Positions 9,466 through 16,186 of a stretch of 64,000 nucleotides of DNA are shown piece by piece; the first letter of the stretch is position 1, and the number at the start of each line of letters is the position of its first letter. The stretch spans positions 310,001-374,000 of the forward strand of contig JAITUC010000024.1 in NCBI GenBank assembly GCA_031286585.1, read 5' to 3'. The DNA comes from Delftia acidovorans (lineage in GTDB: Bacteria > Pseudomonadota > Gammaproteobacteria > Burkholderiales > Burkholderiaceae_C). The notes below the pieces were generated by a model that had not been told where the DNA came from, searched no databases, and was given only the letters and a program-made list of their open reading frames with translations. The position numbers were made by a program, and so were the translations under genes.

Positions 9466-11192
9466 CAGTGGCTCTCCGGGGTGTAGAAGGTGATGGGGGG
9501 AAAGGCGTCTTCGGTGCACATGACCTCGATCAGCGTGGAGTGCTCGGCGGCCATGGCGGCGCGCAGCGCGGGGGCAATGCCCTCGGCCGCCTCCACGCGC
9601 ACGCCGTGGATGCCGCAGGCCCGCGCGATGGCCGCGTGGTCCACGCCGCTGAAGTTCACGGCCGAGGTGTGCTCGCCGAACTTCACATGCTCGGCATGCT
9701 TCTGGTAGCCCAGGATGCCGTTGTTGATGAGCAGGGTGATCACCTTGATGCCCATGCGCCTGCAGGTCTCCATCTCCGACCACACATGGCCGAAGCCGCC
9801 GTCGCCCACCAGGCAGAACACCTGGCCGCCGTCCTGCGCCAGGCGCGCGCCCATGGCCATGGGCATGCCCCAGCCCAGGCCCGCCAGGCCGCGCGGCGTG
9901 ATGAAGCGCTGGCCGGCGCGGCGCGCGGTCAGGTAGTTGGTGACCCACAGCGTGGAGTAGCTGGCGTCGGCCACCACGGTGTCATCGGCGGTCAACAGGG
10001 CATCAAGCTCATGCATGATGCGTTCGGGCCGTATGGGCGCGGCGTTGGACAGGCGCACCTCGGCCGACTCCTGCCGGTGCCTTTCCTTGCCCTCGGCAAT
10101 GCGTGCGGCCAGCGCTGCGCGTTGGGCGGTGCGGGCGGACAGATCAAGCGGTCCCGCGATCTCCAGCATGGCCTCCAGGCCCAGCCGCGCATCGCCCACC
10201 AGGCGCATGGCGTCGTAGTTGCGGCCGATCTCCTGGCCGTCGATGTCCAGGTGGATGAACTGCGCATCGCGCGGGTACAGGCTCCAGCTGTCCGTGCCGT
10301 TCTGGTTGGTGCGGTTGCCGATCAGGAACACCACGTCGGCCCCGGCCACGAAATTCTTCAGGTAGCGGCCCGAGCCGTTGGGGCCCAGGCAGTTGGCGAC
10401 CACGCCCAGCGACAGTTCATGCGTCTCGTCCACGGCGCCCTTGCCCATGTTGGTAGTGGCCACGGGCAGGCTCAGCGCATCGGCAAAGGCGCTCAGTGCC
10501 TCGCTGGCGCCCGAGATGTGCACGCCGCCGCCGGCCACGATGACCGGCGCGCGGGCCTGCAGCAGCGCGCCCACGGCCTGTTCCAGCAATTGCCGTTCGG
10601 GCACGGCACGGTCCAGCGGAAAGCGGCCCAGCGCGGCGGGCCGGGGCACGCTGCAGGGCTGGGCAGGCTCGGTGAGCAGGTCGGCCGGCAGCATCAGCGC
10701 CACGGGGCCGGGCCGGCCGCTGCAGGCCGCGATGATGGCCTGCTCCACATAGTCCTCCACGCGCGATGCCTGGTCCACGCGGCGTACCCACTTGGTCACG
10801 GGCTTGAACAGGCCCATGTGGTCCAGGTCCTGGAAGGCGTTCTTGTCGGTCTGGTCGCGCGCCACGTCCTGCACCAGGGCGATGATGGGGATGGAGACCT
10901 TCAGCGCCTCGGCCAGCGGCGCCACCAGCAGCGCGGCGGCCGGCCCGTTCTGCGCGGTGATCACGGCCGGCCGGCCGCTCATGCGGGCATGGGCATCGGC
11001 CATGTAGCCGCCCGCGTTCTCGGTGCGGTAGGCGATCTGGCGCAGGCCCAGTTCCTCGGCGGCCAGCACGAACATGCTCGGCAGGCTCTGGCCGAAGAAC
11101 TGCGTGATGCCGTGCCGCTTCAGGACCCGGGCCACCAGGTGGCCTACGGTGTCCTGCTTGTTCAATCCAGGGTTGCTCAGGGGTTTCGACAT
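9465..11192 (-). CDS. Thiamine-diphosphate-dependent enzyme (acetolactate synthase/decarboxylase superfamily)
   Basis: A 575-residue three-domain ThDP enzyme. The N-terminal domain holds the catalytic Glu in YRTENAGGYMADAHARMSG. The middle domain has PVIVAGGGVHISGA and a dimer-interface region. The C-terminal domain has the ThDP/Mg motif GDGGFGHVWSE...NNGILGYQ. It is probably a 2-oxoacid decarboxylase or carboligase; similarity by eye does not decide between acetolactate synthase-like and benzoylformate/oxalyl-CoA decarboxylase-like roles. The start at 11192 (MSKPLSNPG) is preferred to an upstream ATG that adds 25 non-family residues. Confidence 0.85.
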   Translation of the reverse strand: MSKPLSNPGLNKQDTVGHLVARVLKRHGITQFFGQSLPSMFVLAAEELGLRQIAYRTENAGGYMADAHARMSGRPAVITAQNGPAAALLVAPLAEALKVSIPIIALVQDVARDQTDKNAFQDLDHMGLFKPVTKWVRRVDQASRVEDYVEQAIIAACSGRPGPVALMLPADLLTEPAQPCSVPRPAALGRFPLDRAVPERQLLEQAVGALLQARAPVIVAGGGVHISGASEALSAFADALSLPVATTNMGKGAVDETHELSLGVVANCLGPNGSGRYLKNFVAGADVVFLIGNRTNQNGTDSWSLYPRDAQFIHLDIDGQEIGRNYDAMRLVGDARLGLEAMLEIAGPLDLSARTAQRAALAARIAEGKERHRQESAEVRLSNAAPIRPERIMHELDALLTADDTVVADASYSTLWVTNYLTARRAGQRFITPRGLAGLGWGMPMAMGARLAQDGGQVFCLVGDGGFGHVWSEMETCRRMGIKVITLLINNGILGYQKHAEHVKFGEHTSAVNFSGVDHAAIARACGIHGVRVEAAEGIAPALRAAMAAEHSTLIEVMCTEDAFPPITFYTPESH

Positions 11193-11282
11193 GGGTAGCG
11201 GTTTCCGTTCAACAAAAAAACAGGCGTGGCGGCTCCCTCGCCATGGCATGCGCCAGCGATACGGCAAGGGAATCGAAGGGGG

Positions 11283-12236
11283 TTATCGGTTCAGGAAGTT
11301 CAGGGGCAACCCAGGGCAGGGCCAGTCCAGCGCCACCAGGCGCCCCGATGAAGACAGGGTGACGAAGGCGGTCTTCAGGTCCGGGCCGCCAAAGCAGATG
11401 TTGGTGGTCATGGGGTCGGGCAATTCGACCCTGTGCAGCACCTGCCCGGCCGGCGAGACCACGGTGATGCCGCCCTCGCCCAGCGTGGCCAGGCAGATGT
11501 TTCCTTCGGCATCCACGGCCAGGGAATCGATGTTCTGCATGCCCGGCAGGCGGCAGACCAGCCGCCCGCCATTGGGCGAATCGGGCCAGGGCCGGGCCAG
11601 GATGTGCCCGGGCTCGCCGATGTCGAAGGCCCACAGCCGCCCCGTGAAGGTCTCCGCCACATAGAGCGTCTTCTCATCGGGAGAAAGACCGATTCCGTTG
11701 GGCGACCACAGCGGGAAGACGGCTTCGCGGATGGCGCTGCCATCGGCCAGCGCATAGCAGACGCTGCCCCGGTCCACCTCACGCGCGCGCACCTTGCCGT
11801 GGTCGGTGAACCAGAATCCGCCCTGCCGATCGAAGACCAGGTCGTTGGGCCCCTTCAGGGGTCCGCTGCCGCTTTGCGTGTACAGGCATTCGACGTGGCC
11901 CGAGGCCAGATCCACGGCCTCTATGCGCCCGCCTGAATAGTCCTGCGCCTGCCCTATGGGCCGCAGCCCATGCTCCGCGCTGCGGTGCCATGCAAAGCCG
12001 CCGTTGTTGCAGACGAACAATCTGCCGCCAGGGCCGATGGCGGCGCCATTGGGTCCTGCGCCCAGGTGGACGAGCTGCCGCCTGCTGCCATCCGCCGCCA
12101 CGCGCGTCAGCCAGCCGCTGGCGATCTCCACCAGCACGACCGATCCATCGGGCAGGGCCACCGGGCCTTCGGGAAACTCCAGGCCGTTTGCCAGTGCCCG
12201 GAGCGAGGGTTCTGTTTTTTCCAGCGTGTATTTCAT
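11283..12236 (-). CDS. SMP-30/gluconolactonase/LRE-like lactonase
   Basis: A 317-residue six-bladed beta-propeller of the SMP-30/gluconolaconase-like group. Repeated blades read LANGLEFPEGPVALPDGSVV, PNGAAIGPGGRLFVCNNGG, KGPNDLVFDRQGGFWFTDHG and SPNGIGLSPDEKTLYVAET. The Glu of FPEGP, the Asn of KGPND and the Asp of SPDEK are the expected metal ligands. It would hydrolyse a sugar-acid or similar lactone in the cytoplasm (no signal peptide). A GAGGCG-like Shine-Dalgarno sits just before the ATG. It is the second gene of the GntR-linked operon. Confidence 0.85.
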   Translation of the reverse strand: MKYTLEKTEPSLRALANGLEFPEGPVALPDGSVVLVEIASGWLTRVAADGSRRQLVHLGAGPNGAAIGPGGRLFVCNNGGFAWHRSAEHGLRPIGQAQDYSGGRIEAVDLASGHVECLYTQSGSGPLKGPNDLVFDRQGGFWFTDHGKVRAREVDRGSVCYALADGSAIREAVFPLWSPNGIGLSPDEKTLYVAETFTGRLWAFDIGEPGHILARPWPDSPNGGRLVCRLPGMQNIDSLAVDAEGNICLATLGEGGITVVSPAGQVLHRVELPDPMTTNICFGGPDLKTAFVTLSSSGRLVALDWPCPGLPLNFLNR

Positions 12237-12251
12237 GTGCGCCTCACTCCC

Positions 12252-13238
12252 TCAATCGATGCTCAGGTTCAGGCGCCGGATCACGGCACCGTATTTTTCG
12301 GAGTCGTCCCTGACCATGGCGCGCAGCTCCTGCGGGGTGGACGGCGAAACCTCCAGCGCCATTTCCGAGAAGTTCTTCTGCAATCGGGGATCGGCCAGGG
12401 CCTTGTGCAGCACGGCGTTGAGCTGCTCCACCACGGCGGGCGGCGTGCCGCCAGCGACGAAGGCGCTGAAATGGTTGGCAATCTCCACGCCGCGCGCGCC
12501 CGCCTCCGCGAAGGTCGGCACATCGGGCAGATGCGGCGAGCGCCGGTCTCCCGTGACGGCGATGACCCGGACCTTGCCCGACCGGGCATAGGGCACGACG
12601 GTGGGCAGGTCGGACATGAAGACCGGCACCTGCCCCGCCAGCAGGGCCTGCATGGCCGGGGCACTGCCCTTGTAGGGCACATGCACCATCTGGATGGCGC
12701 TGCCGGCCAGGAACATCTCCATGGCGAGGTTGGTCCCGTTGCCATTGCCCGTGGACGCATAGCTCAGGTCGCCGCGCGAGCGGGCGTAGTCCACCAGTTC
12801 CCGGGGTGTGCGCGCAGGAAACGAAGGCAGGGCCACCAGCGCAATCGGATTGCGCGCCAGCACCGATACCGGCGCCAGCGCACGCGCCGGGTCATAGGCC
12901 AGCTTCTTGAAGAGGAACGGGTTCATCGACGCCACCGAGGGATCGAAGACCGCAAAGGTATGGCCATCGGCGGGCGCGGCCTGCAGGGCCTGCACGGCGA
13001 TCACGCCCGAGCCGCCGGGCCGGTTGTCCACCACCACGGCCTGGCCGGTCTGCCCCGTGATGGCCGCCGCGATCTGGCGCGCGATGTTGTCCGAGGCCCC
13101 GCCTGCGGCATAGGGCACGAGGATTCGCAGCGGCCTGGATGGATAGGCGCCGGATGCGCTGGTTGCCCCGCAAGAGAGGCTGATGAGGGCCGCGCCCATG
13201 GCAAGCAGTTGGCGGCGGTCTGGCGTGAATGCGGGCAT
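12252..13238 (-). CDS. Bug-family (TctC-like) periplasmic solute-binding protein, first gene of operon
   Basis: A 328-residue extracytoplasmic binding protein. The ATG at 13238 is preceded by a near-perfect Shine-Dalgarno (GGGAGGAGAT), which rejects the 55-residue longer frame. The signal peptide carries MPAFTPDRRQLLAMGAALIS with a Tat-like DRRQLL motif. Then come the Bug landmarks YPSRPLRILVPYAAGGASDN, DNRPGGSGVIA and GHTFAVFDPS. It leads the operon Bug - lactonase - ThDP enzyme - SDR - Bug and lies 146 bp from the divergent GntR regulator. Confidence 0.88.
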   Translation of the reverse strand: MPAFTPDRRQLLAMGAALISLSCGATSASGAYPSRPLRILVPYAAGGASDNIARQIAAAITGQTGQAVVVDNRPGGSGVIAVQALQAAPADGHTFAVFDPSVASMNPFLFKKLAYDPARALAPVSVLARNPIALVALPSFPARTPRELVDYARSRGDLSYASTGNGNGTNLAMEMFLAGSAIQMVHVPYKGSAPAMQALLAGQVPVFMSDLPTVVPYARSGKVRVIAVTGDRRSPHLPDVPTFAEAGARGVEIANHFSAFVAGGTPPAVVEQLNAVLHKALADPRLQKNFSEMALEVSPSTPQELRAMVRDDSEKYGAVIRRLNLSID

Positions 13239-13252
13239 ATCTCCTCCCAGGT

Positions 13253-13279
13253 TTTGATGCATGATACTTGATGCATCAA
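13253..13279. promoter_or_regulatory. GntR/FadR-type operator: two TTGATGCAT half-site clusters
   Basis: The divergent intergenic region contains a perfect 12-bp palindrome TTGATGCATCAA (13268-13279), and 15 bp to its left a second, imperfect copy TTTGATGCATGAT (13253-13265). Paired short palindromes between a FadR-subfamily regulator and its target operon are the usual binding arrangement for this family. Both sites lie 15-40 bp upstream of the Bug-gene start, overlapping where its promoter and leader should be, so repression with relief by a pathway metabolite is the simplest model. Confidence 0.65.
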
Positions 13280-13384
13280 ACACCAAATACAGGGTTAGCC
13301 CGTGGCCGAGCCGCACTCGGCGGCCACGACCAAACCGTGCTTCCTCGGGAGGTACCATTGCGCCCAAGCAGTTGCGGAGGCCCG

Positions 13385-14098
13385 ATGTCCAGCGTTTTTT
13401 CACAGATCCGAACCAATCAGACCCTTGCCGAAAAAACCTATCTGCAGATCCGTGACGCCATCGTGAGAGGCCAGCTGCAACCCGCGCAGCGCCTCGTCTA
13501 CCGCAGCCTGGCCGAAGAGTTCGGCATCAGCCCCACGCCCGTGCGCGATGCCATCCAGCGCCTGGCCTCCGAAGGCGCCCTGGACCTGGACGACCGCGGC
13601 GTGGCCACCGTGCCCGTGCTCAGCGTGGAGCAGTACGTGGAAATCATCGCCCTGCGCATCGAACTGGAAGGCCGCGCCGCCGAATCCGCCGCCAGCCGCC
13701 ATCCGGGCCAGGGCTTCATCGACACCCTCACCCGCCTGCACCAGGACCTGGAGAAATCCATCGCCGTGGACGACGACGCCACGCTCATCGCCAACGAGCG
13801 CTTCCACTTCTCCATCATCGAAGCCGCGCAGCAGCCCGTGCTGGCCAGCCTCATCGGCCTGCTATGGCTCAAGTGCGGCCCGTCCGTGCGCTACCTGTAC
13901 CGTGGCACCTACGCCCGCGCGGCCGAGCACCCGCATATCCGCCTGATCCACGCGCTGGAGCAAAGGGACGGCCCCGCCGCCCGGCATGCCGTGGTGCAGG
14001 ACCTGCAAAGCGCCTGCCTGCATATCCTCAGGAAGATTGCCAAGGATGATGGGATGGAGTTTCCGCGGGAGTGGGTGGTGGTGGGGCTGCTGGGTTAG
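13385..14098 (+). CDS. GntR-family regulator, FadR/FCD subfamily
   Basis: A 237-residue regulator. The N-terminal winged helix (residues about 15-75) contains TYLQIRDAIVRGQLQPAQRL and FGISPTPVRDAIQRLASEGA. The C-terminal all-helical FCD domain contains IIALRIELEGRAAESAA, ANERFHFSIIEAA and HIRLIHALEQRD, with Asp/His residues expected to bind metal and ligand. The ATG at 13385 has a GGAGG Shine-Dalgarno at 13376; the longer frame from 13268 would run through the operator palindrome. It probably represses the divergent five-gene catabolic operon. Confidence 0.9.
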   Translation: MSSVFSQIRTNQTLAEKTYLQIRDAIVRGQLQPAQRLVYRSLAEEFGISPTPVRDAIQRLASEGALDLDDRGVATVPVLSVEQYVEIIALRIELEGRAAESAASRHPGQGFIDTLTRLHQDLEKSIAVDDDATLIANERFHFSIIEAAQQPVLASLIGLLWLKCGPSVRYLYRGTYARAAEHPHIRLIHALEQRDGPAARHAVVQDLQSACLHILRKIAKDDGMEFPREWVVVGLLG

Positions 14099-14129
14099 GG
14101 CGCACGAAGGCTTGCCAGTCAGCCAGGCG

Positions 14130-14239
14130 GGCCCCCTCCCTATACAAGATCGGGACCGACACAGGACTCAGACCAGGCTCATCAGCCACCAAATTGAGCA
14201 CTCGGTCAAATCGCCGCGTTCGTGGAGAAAATCAGCCAC
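14130..14239 (-). pseudogene. Stub of an AbiEii-like nucleotidyltransferase toxin gene
   Basis: Overlapping the AbiEi-like stop codon, a GTG at 14239 opens the peptide (M)ADFLHERGDL, which matches the conserved start of AbiEii-type toxins as I recall it. The similarity then jumps to another frame (RFDRVLNLVADEPGLSPVSV), and the gene runs straight into the 3' flank of the GntR gene. So only about 30 codons of the toxin remain, with a frameshift. The overlap between antitoxin stop and toxin start is the expected operon arrangement for this system. Confidence 0.55.
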
Positions 14240-14873
14240 CGCCCCAATCCCTCATGCGTTTGCGCGTGGCCAGGTTGGCGTAGCGTTCAATGGCATGGCG
14301 CAGGCGGTCGGCATCAAAGGACGACATCTTTTTGCGTGCCTGTTCAAGAACCTGTTCGCCATCTTCAGCCAGCTCATCCAGGTTGTTGAGCAAGTCCACG
14401 AACAGGAACTCAGGGCTGAGCTTCTTGGGAAAACGAGGCTTTACCCGAAAGTCGAAATCACGATTGCCCAACCGAAAGATGCCGTGCCGCTTTCGGTTGT
14501 AGACCCAGGTGCTGTTGTACAGCTGCGTGGTACCCACGCCCACGGCGTTAAAGGCCGACGGCGAAAACAACAGGAAATCGCTGTCTCGCAGAAAGCTCTG
14601 GACCACTTGATCGTCAGCAGGTGGCAGCGGCCCGAAATCGGACTGCTTGGGTGCGTGATACAGCCCTTGCGCCAACTTCTTCAATCTTCCGCCAGCCACC
14701 AGTTCGCTCAGATGCCGGTCGACCGCCGTGGATAGCGGTGCCAGGTCTTCGCGCCGGTAGACGCCGCCAGGGCGCAGCTCTTCCGCCAGGAGTGCAGCAC
14801 CTCCCCGCAAGGGTTCAACAGAAGAACGCACGACAGGCATGATGGCTGGATTTCTCATTGAAATTTCATGCAT
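14232..14873 (-). CDS. DUF6088/AbiEi-type antitoxin-like protein (orphan)
   Basis: About 213 residues from the ATG at 14873 (alternatives at 14858 and 14840). An N-terminal winged helix (GGVYRREDLAPLSTAVDRHL, then ELVAGGRLKKLAQGLYHAP) is followed by the DUF6088-like body with FGPLPPADDQVVQSFLRDSD and a Lys/Arg-rich end. Such proteins are the antitoxin and autorepressor of type IV AbiE systems. Its toxin partner is reduced to a stub immediately downstream, so the gene is an orphan. It lies outside the prophage, between the GntR gene and mutS. Confidence 0.65.
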   Translation of the reverse strand: MHEISMRNPAIMPVVRSSVEPLRGGAALLAEELRPGGVYRREDLAPLSTAVDRHLSELVAGGRLKKLAQGLYHAPKQSDFGPLPPADDQVVQSFLRDSDFLLFSPSAFNAVGVGTTQLYNSTWVYNRKRHGIFRLGNRDFDFRVKPRFPKKLSPEFLFVDLLNNLDELAEDGEQVLEQARKKMSSFDADRLRHAIERYANLATRKRMRDWGGG

Positions 14874-15142
14874 CCTAGCACCGGCAGGAGATTGAAAACA
14901 TTCGCAGATCCACCCGTTGCTCTGCAGTGGCACGGCCACGAACACCATCCCCAGGCCCCGCCCAAACACCCCGTGGAATAATGTCCCCCTTCACCGCCTT
15001 CGCGACCGCCTCTGACTGGAGGCTGGCGCGAAGGCGGCAAGTACCCCACAAGAACACCTGCGCCCTCCTCCGGCCCCCGCGCCATCCAGGAAGGCCCTGC
15101 CCGGCACCTGCATGCCGCTGCAACCTGTTGATTCCCAAGCCA
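14874..15142. other. Native mutS upstream region (no gene seen)
   Basis: This 269-bp stretch between the AbiEi-like gene and the native mutS start has no convincing gene. The frames open here on both strands lack a Shine-Dalgarno and family features. It should hold the original mutS promoter, which in this lysogen now reads into the left end of the prophage. Confidence 0.4.
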
Positions 15143-15220
15143 ATGAGCGACCTCTCGCAAAGCACACAGCCCTCTCCGGCCCCTGATCTGTCGGCGCACA
15201 CGCCCATGATGCATCGGTGA
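15143..15220 (+). pseudogene. mutS: Native 5' fragment of mutS, cut off by prophage insertion
   Basis: An ATG at 15143 opens MSDLSQSTQPSPAPDLSAHT, then PMM and the phage-derived codons H R stop. The segment SAHTPMM matches the conserved MutS N-terminus ([12 protein letters not shown]) that continues at 53,361 in this window. Sequence and codon use are host-like up to ATGATGCA (15206-15213) and AT-rich phage-like afterwards. This is the severed host start of mutS, left as a 25-codon minigene; the working mutS lies at the other end of the prophage. Confidence 0.85.
15197..15213 (+). repeat. attL: left attachment site within mutS
   Basis: CACACGCCCATGATGCA at 15197-15213 pairs with CATACGCCAATGATGCA at 53352-53368, 17 bp with two mismatches, both at wobble positions of the shared peptide H-T-P-M-M. 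The identical 3' core is ATGATGCA. Host-like GC-rich sequence lies to the left and AT-rich sequence to the right. Confidence 0.8.
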
Positions 15221-15254
15221 AATTCCACTTAATTAAATGGGATCTTTCTTGGAA

Positions 15255-15278
15255 AAGTTACGCTAAAACTTACGCCAA
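15255..15278 (+). repeat. Tandem integrase arm-type sites, left end
   Basis: Two adjacent 12-bp direct repeats, AAGTTACGCTAA and AACTTACGCCAA, lie 42 bp inside attL. Close copies occur at the other end of the prophage, AACCTACGCCAA at 53198-53209 and inverted AAGTTACGCCGA at 53167-53178. Repeats shared only by the two ends next to the crossover core are what a tyrosine integrase's arm-binding sites look like. Confidence 0.55.
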
Positions 15279-15336
15279 CAAAAGTACTGAGAACGTAGGG
15301 ACCTCCTCTGTAGCCGACCCTTGCCTCCGAAAAATC

Positions 15337-15360
15337 TTCGCTGATAGCGAATATTTTTAT
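15337..15360 (+). terminator. Possible intrinsic terminator before the retron
   Basis: TTCGCT-GAT-AGCGAA (15337-15351) forms a 6-bp hairpin followed by an AT/T-rich tail. It could stop transcripts entering the prophage from the native mutS promoter. The stem is short, so this is tentative. Confidence 0.3.
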
Positions 15361-15387
15361 TGACAACAGAAATTTCGAAGCTAAAGT
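15360..15387 (+). promoter_or_regulatory. Sigma-70-like promoter of the retron RNA
   Basis: TTGACA at 15360-15365 and TAAAGT at 15382-15387 are separated by 16 bp. The expected start point (about 15393-15395) coincides with the first base of the predicted msr-msd RNA. Confidence 0.55.
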
Positions 15388-15392
15388 ACGTA

Positions 15393-15605
15393 CAGCGGCT
15401 AGAGATTCAGTCTCGCGACTGGGGAAGCGAAAGCTTCGTGGAGGCGAAAGCCTCTGATCCGTCCCTGGCACTGCACCCCTGCAGCTGAACGGGATAGGCG
15501 CGTCGGCGAGAACCGACGCGTTAATTGAGCCGAGGGAAATGGACGTGGTTTTCTCTAAGTTTGGCAGCTGATGTGACTTGCGAGAGGCTTACAGCAATTC
15601 CGCTG
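15393..15605 (+). ncRNA. Predicted retron msr-msd RNA
   Basis: A roughly 213-nt structured RNA ends 36 bp before the first retron ORF. Its ends pair as retron a1/a2 inverted repeats: CAGCGG (15393-15398) with CCGCTG (15600-15605), and TCTCGC (15411-15416) with GCGAGA (15580-15585). After a1 come two successive 5-bp hairpins with GAAA loops (15424-15437 and 15433-region successor at 15461's 5' side, 15441-15454), the typical msr stem-loops. The msd part contains a long stem (CCCTGGC near 15463 with GCCGAGGG near 15530) and an 8-bp hairpin at 15499-15520. Exact branch G and msd boundaries cannot be set by eye. Confidence 0.7.
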
Positions 15606-15641
15606 AAAGTCGTCACTAAGCTTGTTCGAAAGGGACAAAAA

Positions 15642-15833
15642 ATGCCATTCTATAAACCCGCTAAATCACGTCTGGTGAAAGGAAGGAAACAAAGGAAGCT
15701 TCCGGCTGATGATATAAAAAATCTGAAGCCCTCTTTGCTTACTTTGCTTGGTGCCTGCATGAGTATTGTTGGTGGATTGGGACGAGTTCTCAATTTTATT
15801 GACAAAATCATTGAAAAAATCAAGGATTCCTGA
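15642..15833 (+). CDS. 63-aa basic peptide with one hydrophobic helix (retron-associated, candidate effector)
   Basis: A small ORF between the retron RNA and the XRE gene. The ATG at 15642 has an AAGGG Shine-Dalgarno 7 bp upstream. The N-terminal half is Lys/Arg-rich (KSRLVKGRKQRKLPADDI). The C-terminal half is a hydrophobic or amphipathic helix, SLLTLLGACMSIVGGLGRVL, followed by a charged tail (KIIEKIKDS). I do not recognise a family. Size, charge and helix resemble membrane-active toxins, and retrons normally carry a toxic effector, so it is a candidate effector; a structural or regulatory role is not excluded. Confidence 0.65.
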   Translation: MPFYKPAKSRLVKGRKQRKLPADDIKNLKPSLLTLLGACMSIVGGLGRVLNFIDKIIEKIKDS

Positions 15834-15873
15834 AATTCACCTACCTCGATTCTCTTAATTTTCAGGAGGCTGT

Positions 15874-16185
15874 ATGCTAGGCGAAGCGTTACGGCTTATT
15901 CGTGTCTACCACGACCTTACTCAGACTCAGCTATCATATGAACTGGGACTGTCAAACTCTTTTCTCTCAGAGGTGGAATCTGGAAAAAAGATTCCCTCTT
16001 TAGAAATTCTTGGAAAATACTCAGAAAGATTTGATATTTCAATGTCTTCTCTGCTATTTTTTTCCGAGAGTTTAGATGAACAGAAATTTGGTTCAAAAAT
16101 CAAGTTTTCCGTGGGGAAAAAGGTTCTAACATTGCTTGAATGGGCTGCGAACACTTCTAAGAAACGCACTACTGCCAAGGTGTAA
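15874..16185 (+). CDS. XRE-family HTH protein of the retron operon
   Basis: A 103-residue protein with a strong Shine-Dalgarno (AGGAGG, 5 bp before the ATG). Residues 6-62 form a Cro/CI helix-turn-helix: LRLIRVYHDLTQTQLSYELG, then LSNSFLSEVESGKKIPSLEI and YSERFDISMSSLLFF. The C-terminal 35 residues are Lys-rich without a recognised domain. It ends 1 bp before the reverse transcriptase start, so the two are co-translated. Some described retron families carry an HTH partner; here it may repress the operon or act with the RT and msDNA. Confidence 0.8.
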   Translation: MLGEALRLIRVYHDLTQTQLSYELGLSNSFLSEVESGKKIPSLEILGKYSERFDISMSSLLFFSESLDEQKFGSKIKFSVGKKVLTLLEWAANTSKKRTTAKV

Positions 16186-16186
16186 T

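Noticed and set aside
13268..13384. Upstream start for the GntR regulator
   Set aside because: The extra 39 codons would cover the operator palindrome and lack family similarity; 13385 has a GGAGG ribosome site.
14927..15220. 97-aa plus-strand ORF before the prophage
   Set aside because: Only its last 26 codons are real: they are the native mutS start. The upstream part has no features.
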